NCBI GenBank assembly: GCA_025055235.1 | Contig: JANWYN010000105.1 | Coordinates: forward strand, 1-55,033 | DNA: 55,033 nt | Source: Candidatus Roseilinea sp. | GTDB lineage: Bacteria; Chloroflexota; Anaerolineae; J036; Brachytrichaceae | Direction of reading: 5' to 3' | In this document: in pieces, positions 50,443 through 55,033 of the stretch | Layout of the letters: each line of letters opens with the position of its first letter | Numbering within the stretch: the first letter of the stretch is position 1 | Notes under the pieces: model-generated | The model's database searches: none | What the model was told of the DNA's origin: nothing | The model's input: the letters and a program-made list of their open reading frames with translations, nothing else | Made by a program: the position numbers and the translations under genes

Positions 50443-51645
50443 GTGAACAGCTTCATGAACTCACCCAAGCTCTTCTTCACCTCCGAATCGGTGACGGAAG
50501 GGCATCCCGACAAAATGTGTGACCAGATCTCGGATGCGGTGCTCGACGCATGCTTGGCGCAGGATCCGATGAGCCGCGTCGCATGCGAGACCGCAGTCAA
50601 GACCGGCTTTGTCCTGTGCCTCGGCGAGATCACCACGCGCGCCGTGATCAACTTCGACCAACTGGTGCGCCAGGTCGTCAAAGACATCGGGTTCGATTGC
50701 TCCGAGAAGGGATTCGACGGCAACACCTGTGGCGTACAGGTGGCCATCGCCAGCCAATCGCCCGACATCGCCCAGGGCGTGGATACGGCACTCGAAGTGC
50801 GGGACGGCGGCGGGGAAGACGAGATCGAGCGCATCGGCGCCGGCGACCAGGGCATGATGTTCGGGTTCGCCTGCAACGAGACGCCGGAGCTGATGCCGAT
50901 GCCGATCGCGCTTGCCCACCGGCTGGCGCGGCGGCTGAGCGAGGCACGCAAGCGCGGCGAGCTGCCCTGGCTGCGCCCCGACGGCAAGACGCAAGTGACC
51001 GTGGAATATCGCTTTGGCAAGCCGGCGCGTATTGACACCGTGCTCATCAGTGCCCAACACGCGCCGGAGGTGAGCCAGGAAGAGATCAATCACGCGCTCA
51101 CCGAACACATCATCATGCCGACGCTGCCGCCGGAGATGCTGAACGGCAAGATCAAGATCTACACCAACCCCACCGGCCGCTTCGTCGTCGGCGGGCCGAT
51201 GGGCGATGCCGGCCTGACCGGCCGCAAGATCATCGTGGACACCTACGGCGGCATGGGCCGGCACGGCGGCGGCGCATTCAGCGGCAAAGACCCGACCAAG
51301 GTGGATCGCTCGGCGGCGTATGCGTGCCGATGGGTCGCCAAGAACGTGGTGGCGGCCGGCCTGGCTGACCGCTGCGAAGTGCAGGTCGCCTATGCCATCG
51401 GCATGGCGCGCCCGCTCTCGATCAACGTCGAGACGTTCGGCACTGGCAAAGTGAGCGACGAGAAGATCACCAAGGCGATCCAAGAGGTCTTCGACCTGCG
51501 CCCCGGCGCGATCATCCGCGATCTGAACCTGCGCCGGCCGATCTACCGCCAAACGGCTGCCTACGGCCACTTCGGTCGCACCGACATAGACCTGCCGTGG
51601 GAGCACACCGACCGCGCCGAAGCGTTGCGTGCCGCGGCGACGTAG
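50443..51645 (+). CDS. metK: S-adenosylmethionine synthetase
   Basis: 400 residues. MetK makes SAM from methionine and ATP. Signature stretches: [37 protein letters not shown], and [19 protein letters not shown], which carries active-site residues. The start is GTG at 50443 (AAGAGAGA lies upstream) or ATG at 50455, four codons later. It is preceded by a SAM-I riboswitch and its terminator, and followed by a strong terminator at 51698. Confidence 0.97.
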   Translation: MNSFMNSPKLFFTSESVTEGHPDKMCDQISDAVLDACLAQDPMSRVACETAVKTGFVLCLGEITTRAVINFDQLVRQVVKDIGFDCSEKGFDGNTCGVQVAIASQSPDIAQGVDTALEVRDGGGEDEIERIGAGDQGMMFGFACNETPELMPMPIALAHRLARRLSEARKRGELPWLRPDGKTQVTVEYRFGKPARIDTVLISAQHAPEVSQEEINHALTEHIIMPTLPPEMLNGKIKIYTNPTGRFVVGGPMGDAGLTGRKIIVDTYGGMGRHGGGAFSGKDPTKVDRSAAYACRWVAKNVVAAGLADRCEVQVAYAIGMARPLSINVETFGTGKVSDEKITKAIQEVFDLRPGAIIRDLNLRRPIYRQTAAYGHFGRTDIDLPWEHTDRAEALRAAAT

Positions 51646-51697
51646 CGCAAGGCAGCACGCATCTGCGCGTCGTGCTGCAGGCACATGCACTGAGCTT

Positions 51698-51725
51698 AGC
51701 CCGGGCTTTCACGCCTGGGCTTTTT
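51698..51725. terminator. Terminator between convergent metK and cobQ
   Basis: AGCCCGGGC (51698-51706) pairs with GCCTGGGCT (51713-51721) with one G-T wobble and a 6-nt loop, followed by TTTTT on the plus strand. The loop contains the cobQ stop (51709-51711) on the other strand. Confidence 0.85.
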
Positions 51726-53157
51726 GACGCAAGACGCCCTGCCACCCGCGCGCCATCACCTCGCGCGCGATGCGATCGAGCTCGGCATCCATCTGCGCAG
51801 CCCAGTCGCGCGTTTGGCCGCGCCAGCCCAACGACGACAACCACCATTGCCGGTAGGTTGTGTTCTTGAAGATGTCGTGCAGATACACGCCGATGATGTT
51901 GTCCTGCTGCCAGCCGAGGTTGTCGCTCAAATGCGGATGTGCCCGGCTGCCGGCGATGGTGAACCCATGATGAATTTCGTAGCCGGTCACGTCGCCACCC
52001 TGCAACCAGCGGGCCGTGCGCTGCTGGGTGATCTTGTGCGGCATCAGCTCGGTCGTCACGTCCAGCAAGCCGAGGCCGGCCATATCGCCATCTTCCAGAT
52101 GATGAGGATCGCGCAGCGTGATGCCCAACATCTGCATGCCGCCGCAGATGCCGTAGATCATCGTGCCGCGCCGTGCAGCGCGGGTGACCTCAGCAGCCAG
52201 GCCGGTGCGCAGCAGGTGCTTCAGGCTAGCGGCGGTGTTCTTGCTGCCGGGCAGGATGATCGCGTCGTAGTCGTCGAGCGGCTCGCGCTCGCGCACGGGC
52301 ACAAGCGCCACGCCCTCTTCGTGCAGCAGCGGGTCGAACTCATCGAAGTTGCTGGCGTAGGGATAGGCCAGCAGCGCAATCTTCACCTGCGCGTTCGACG
52401 CTGTGCGCCGCCCCATCGCAGCGATGTTGTCCTCTTCGGGCAGGGTGTGCGGGATCATCGGCACAATGGCCACCGTGGGCACGCCGGTCTTCTCGCGCAG
52501 CCAGTCCATGCCGTTGCCGAGCAAGGCTGGGTCGCCGCGAAATTTGTTCAGCACGAAGCCTTTGATGCGCGCTTGTTCGTTTGGCTCGAGGCACAGGAAC
52601 GTGCCGAGCAAATGCGCGAATGCGCCGCCGCGGTCGATATCGGCGACTAGATACACGTCGGCGTTGGCTTCCAACGCTACGCGCATGTTCACGATGTCGC
52701 TGTGGCGCAGATTCACTTCGGCGGGGCTGCCGGCGCCCTCGATGATGACCAGCTCGAAGTCGCGCAGCAGCGAGTGCAGACTGTCGCGCACCACATCCCA
52801 CAACAGCGGCTTGCGCGCCAGCCACGGCGTGGCGGTGATAATGGGATCGTAGCGACCGAGCACGATCACCTGCGACTGCGTATCGCCTTGCGGCTTGAGC
52901 AACACCGGTTGCATGCGCGCCTCGGGGGCGATGCGCGCGGCCAGCGCCTGCACATATTGCGCGCGGCCGATCTCCAGGCCGTCGGGGGTGACGGCGGCGT
53001 TGTTGCTCATGTTCTGCGCCTTGAACGGCGCGACGCGAATGCCCTGGTTCGCGAAGTGGCGGCACAGCGCCGTGCACAAGAACGACTTGCCGGCGTCGCT
53101 GGTGCAGCCCATGAGCATGATCGGTGTGAATGCGTTCGGCGTCACTGCTTTCTGCAA
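51709..53157 (-). CDS. cobQ: Cobyric acid synthase
   Basis: 482 residues. CobQ amidates the b, d, e and g side chains of adenosylcobyrinic a,c-diamide, using glutamine and ATP. N-terminal dethiobiotin-synthetase-like P-loop domain: LMGCTSDAGKSFLCTALCRHF, with KAQNMSNNAAVTPDGLEIGRAQ and PVLLKPQGDTQSQVI. C-terminal class-I glutamine amidotransferase: YGICGGMQMLG (nucleophile Cys) and the His in VTGYEIHHGFTI. No cobalamin riboswitch was found in the 250 bp upstream. Confidence 0.95.
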   Translation of the reverse strand: MQKAVTPNAFTPIMLMGCTSDAGKSFLCTALCRHFANQGIRVAPFKAQNMSNNAAVTPDGLEIGRAQYVQALAARIAPEARMQPVLLKPQGDTQSQVIVLGRYDPIITATPWLARKPLLWDVVRDSLHSLLRDFELVIIEGAGSPAEVNLRHSDIVNMRVALEANADVYLVADIDRGGAFAHLLGTFLCLEPNEQARIKGFVLNKFRGDPALLGNGMDWLREKTGVPTVAIVPMIPHTLPEEDNIAAMGRRTASNAQVKIALLAYPYASNFDEFDPLLHEEGVALVPVREREPLDDYDAIILPGSKNTAASLKHLLRTGLAAEVTRAARRGTMIYGICGGMQMLGITLRDPHHLEDGDMAGLGLLDVTTELMPHKITQQRTARWLQGGDVTGYEIHHGFTIAGSRAHPHLSDNLGWQQDNIIGVYLHDIFKNTTYRQWWLSSLGWRGQTRDWAAQMDAELDRIAREVMARGWQGVLRQKAQA

Positions 53158-53404
53158 CGATTATCTACGTGCTGGTGTATGGAGGCACGCCATGGCGCGT
53201 CCCTGTGCAAACTCGGAACGATAGCCTGACGACCGGCTTGTTGTTTACCCAACGGTTACATGACGCTTGCAAGGTCGTTGCAAAAATTTCACCGCAGTCT
53301 AAGGCAGGTGTGTATATGCAAGCCAAGAGAAGATTAAAATGAGTTCGCTGGTTGGCTAGTCCAACCAGACTGAATACCTTTGATTTCGTCTTTCTGCGAC
53401 GAAG
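53158..53404. other. Spacer before the LuxR-type gene, with two hairpins
   Basis: No gene seen. CTGGTTGG (53348-53355) pairs perfectly with CCAACCAG (53361-53368), and TTCGTC (53385-53390) pairs with GACGAA (53398-53403) right before the ATG, where it would cover the ribosome binding region. Composition turns AT-rich from about 53270. Confidence 0.5.
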
Positions 53405-54022
53405 ATGTATCGTGAGAAAAGGGTCGTGATCGTGGATCCTTGCAGTTTCTTCACAGCCGGTTTGACAGAGTGTCTGCGATGTGAGGGCTATATCGTCCAA
53501 CATATCGGTCTCGCATCGGATGAACAAGAACATCTTCTCGAGAATGCAAACTGCATCATAGTTGGACCGCATGTGTGCCTACACCGATCGTTTGACCTGG
53601 CACGTAAGTGGTTAAAATGCGTGTCAAAGCCCCGCATCATCTTCGTTTCCCCCCACGCCGATGATTTGATCTTTCAAGCAGATGCAGCTTTCATTGGTAT
53701 ATCGGCTTGCCTGAAGCATCCAGTCACAGCTGCCGAACTAATAGAGACACTAGCCCAAGTCATACGAGGGCTGAACCTTTTCTCGCCAGATGCCATGCAA
53801 CTGGCGCTGGAGACAGAGCCATTAACGCGCCGCGAACTAGACGTCCTCATGGAGATGAACAAAGGCTTATCAAATGATGAAATTGCCAAATGTCTTAACA
53901 TGTGCAAACACACAGTTCGCACTCATGCGCAACACATCCTGCAAAAATTGCGTGTGCATTCACGACGAGATGCAGTTTATCGTGCACGTCATCGCGGGCT
54001 CATACCTCATCCTATGCAGTAG
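53405..54022 (+). CDS. LuxR-type transcriptional regulator with pseudo-receiver domain
   Basis: 205 residues. The N-terminal half has a receiver fold (KRVVIVDPCSFFTAGLTECLRCEGY) but the phosphorylation Asp is lost (CIIVGPHVC where xxMDxxMP is usual) and only one acidic residue remains at the start. The conserved Ser/Thr (FVSPHADD) and Lys (CLKHPV) are still there. The C-terminal LuxR helix-turn-helix is complete (LTRRELDVLMEMNKGLSNDEIAKCLNMCKHTVRTHAQHILQKL). It should therefore act without phosphorylation. Codon use is AT-richer than in the rest of the window. Confidence 0.9.
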   Translation: MYREKRVVIVDPCSFFTAGLTECLRCEGYIVQHIGLASDEQEHLLENANCIIVGPHVCLHRSFDLARKWLKCVSKPRIIFVSPHADDLIFQADAAFIGISACLKHPVTAAELIETLAQVIRGLNLFSPDAMQLALETEPLTRRELDVLMEMNKGLSNDEIAKCLNMCKHTVRTHAQHILQKLRVHSRRDAVYRARHRGLIPHPMQ

Positions 54023-54292
54023 TCTCTTCTAATACGTGAGAGGAAGACAATATCGCTCAGCTCTGCTACTCTATCTTTGGCAGATCTGTCAAAATTGATT
54101 CGACGACAGATGAGAGACTACAGACGAAGTGGTTACACGGTGAGTTAAACACCTGGCACCATTTCACAGGAGGGAGGCCCTCTGTGCCAGAATAGGTGAG
54201 ACACGCGGGCAGGCGAAATTAGAGTAGATTCAGGCAGGGCGGCGTGTTGTTGGCGGGCGCGTACGCGCCCGCCAACAACCAAAGAGAGCCAA
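54023..54292. other. Gene-free region with two hairpins before a small frame
   Basis: CACAGGAGGG (54165-54174) pairs with CCCTCTGTG (54178-54186) with one bulge. A 34-bp perfect palindrome follows at 54246-54279. No convincing gene is visible in this part. Confidence 0.5.
54246..54279. other. Perfect 34-bp palindrome
   Basis: Half-site GTTGTTGGCGGGCGCGT (54246-54262) followed immediately by its exact reverse complement (54263-54279); no spacer at all. It is very GC-rich in an otherwise AT-richer stretch and lies 14 bp before the small frame at 54293. It could be a terminator for the regulator gene, a dimer-binding operator or a recombination site. Confidence 0.85.
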
Positions 54293-54364
54293 ATGTCATC
54301 ACCCATCGGTTCGACCACAAACGAAAGACCTCCGAACGAGGTGCCGCTTCCACCGACACATTGA
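54293..54364 (+). CDS. Possible 23-residue peptide gene
   Basis: ATG at 54293 to TGA at 54362-54364. The peptide starts MSSPIGSTTN and ends in a Pro-rich half (RPPNEVPLPPTH) with no Cys. AAAGAGAG, 6 bp upstream, is a weak ribosome binding site. It lies between a LuxR-type regulator and an MFS exporter gene, the position where small secreted or leader peptides occur, but with so short a frame chance is a serious alternative. Confidence 0.3.
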   Translation: MSSPIGSTTNERPPNEVPLPPTH

Positions 54365-54434
54365 CCTTAAATTCATCCCCAAGACTGTCTCATTCTCATT
54401 GACACATTCCGACCGAAATTGATGGGAATTGAAC

Positions 54435-54914
54435 ATGCATTACAAGTCATTGCTCTTAAAACGAAATTACCGCCTATTCCTGATGGGGCAAGTTTTATCC
54501 GCTGCAGGAAGCACTTTGAGTTCCCTCGGGTTATTATGGCACGTTTCAGTTGAAACGGGTTCTCCTGCACTAGCTGGTCTGATCGGTGCTGTGTGGGGAT
54601 TGCCTTCCGCGCTAAGTTTTGTAACTGGAGCAATAGCAGACTGGACAGATCGCCAGCGTGCAATGATAAGGACGGATATTTTGAGTGCAATCCTAATGCT
54701 TATTCTGGCAATGGTAATATATATCCAACGTCCTTTGCCGATTATTATTCTGCCAATTATTTTTATACTCTCTCTACTCAGAGAGCTCTTTGAAGCTGCT
54801 TCTTTTGCGTTTCTTCCATCATTAGTAACTAAAGACGAGATTGCTTCAGCCAATTCGCTGCTAAATGTATCTAAACAGGGTGCAATTGCCTTAACTAGTG
54901 CCTTGTTAGGTTGA
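54435..54914 (+). pseudogene. MFS transporter, truncated by an IS insertion
   Basis: 159 residues from the ATG at 54435 (GGGAA upstream). N-terminal part of a 12-TM major-facilitator exporter of the MFS_3/EntS type: NYRLFLMGQVLSAAGSTLSSLGLLWHV, then ADWTDRQRAMIRTDIL (the loop 2-3 motif DxxxRR-like), four to five membrane segments, and SLVTKDEIASANSLLNVSKQGA. Reading stops at about one-third of the normal length, at the border of an IS630-type element (54906 onwards), so the gene is interrupted. A TTGACA sits at 54399-54404, but no matching -10 box was found. Composition is AT-rich, like its neighbours. Confidence 0.85.
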
Positions 54915-55033
54915 ATTTTGCTCTTTCATAACTGGATACAGACGCCTGAGCTTGATCCGGGCATCGGCGGTGGTAAACTGCCACACCACCTTGGCGCATG
55001 CGGTGTTGCGCCGCGTTTCCCAGGCGGTGACTT
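54906..55033 (-). mobile_element. IS630-family transposase, C-terminal end (runs off right edge)
   Basis: Read on the minus strand from the right edge, the frame VTAWETRRNTACAKVVWQ continues through FTTADARIKLRRLYPV to a TAA at 54906-54908. FTTADARIKLRRLYP is the usual C-terminus of IS630-family DDE transposases. The GC-rich composition differs from the AT-rich transporter gene it abuts, marking the insertion border near 54905-54914. The rest of the element, and the lost 3' part of the transporter gene if it survives, lie beyond the window. Confidence 0.85.

Noticed and set aside
50461..51690. 409-codon minus-strand frame
   Set aside because: Antisense to metK, whose sequence and riboswitch are unmistakable.
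53158..53404. Cobalamin riboswitch upstream of cobQ
   Set aside because: None of the conserved B12-box sequence was found in the spacer.
54165..54198. Tiny frame GTG-CCA-GAA-TAG behind an AGGAGGG sequence
   Set aside because: Three codons only, and the AGGAGGG is part of a hairpin; no support as a leader peptide.

Overview
The window is GC-rich bacterial chromosome. The gene content fits a member of the Chloroflexota, probably Anaerolineae-like: two membrane-anchored Ser/Thr kinases (one with PASTA, one with SH3 plus a Thr/Pro tail), a fused acyl-CoA synthetase (ADP-forming)/GNAT protein, a five-copy CHRD exoprotein, a DUF2207 protein and a secreted protein ending in VYIPLARR. The taxonomy is inferred from family content; no rRNA or tRNA gene was seen. 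Reading density is high, and most genes sit in short co-directional runs with overlaps of 1-4 bases.

Layout: 1-740 is the open 5' part of an unrecognised gene. 891-4112 holds a clostripain-like (C11) protease with a heptad-peptide repeat and a Cys-rich unknown. 4285-6672 is a tRNA t6A/N-acetylation run (tsaE, tsaB, rimI). 6674-8759 (minus) has an unknown and trxB. 8981-12269 is an overlapping kinase / ECF sigma / anti-sigma signalling run, followed by a bactofilin-like membrane protein (12462) and the CHRD protein. 16304-17273 has DUF2905 and a HEPN/MNT toxin-antitoxin pair. 17311-27160 (minus) holds the acyl-CoA synthetase fusion, a PcrA/UvrD helicase, the second kinase, a CPBP membrane protein, coaE and ilvE. 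27276-31589 (minus) is a membrane-maintenance-like cluster (SPFH, coiled coil, zinc ribbon, DUF2207), then Uma2. 32321-39133 has CoxG-like, an LEA-like protein, a squalene/phytoene synthase-type enzyme, UbiB, RDD and a molybdopterin-binding protein. 39093-48483 is mostly minus-strand: deacetylase, lipase-like protein, GH29 fucosidase, CAP/BACON exoprotein, dgkA, rlmI, methyltransferase and GT4. 48666-53157 has SCP2, a DUF457 protein, a SAM-I riboswitch with metK, and cobQ. 53300-54910 is visibly AT-richer: a LuxR-type regulator with a pseudo-receiver, a 34-bp perfect palindrome, a possible 23-residue peptide gene and an MFS gene cut short by an IS630-family element that runs off the right edge.

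Two non-coding systems stand out. First, seven intergenic spacers, nearly all between minus-strand genes, are filled with degenerate but phase-locked 7-bp repeats (up to 26 consecutive heptamers at 40876-41057). The heptamer differs at each locus, and most arrays switch to the reverse complement half-way so that they fold back on themselves. Two genes have absorbed such array sequence into coding sequence. Second, three intergenic elements of about 150 bp with terminal inverted repeats and internal hairpins sit directly upstream of genes (8825-8971, 12270-12422, 33824-33990). Two of them share a 13-nt loop on a 9-bp stem that differs by a compensatory base-pair change.
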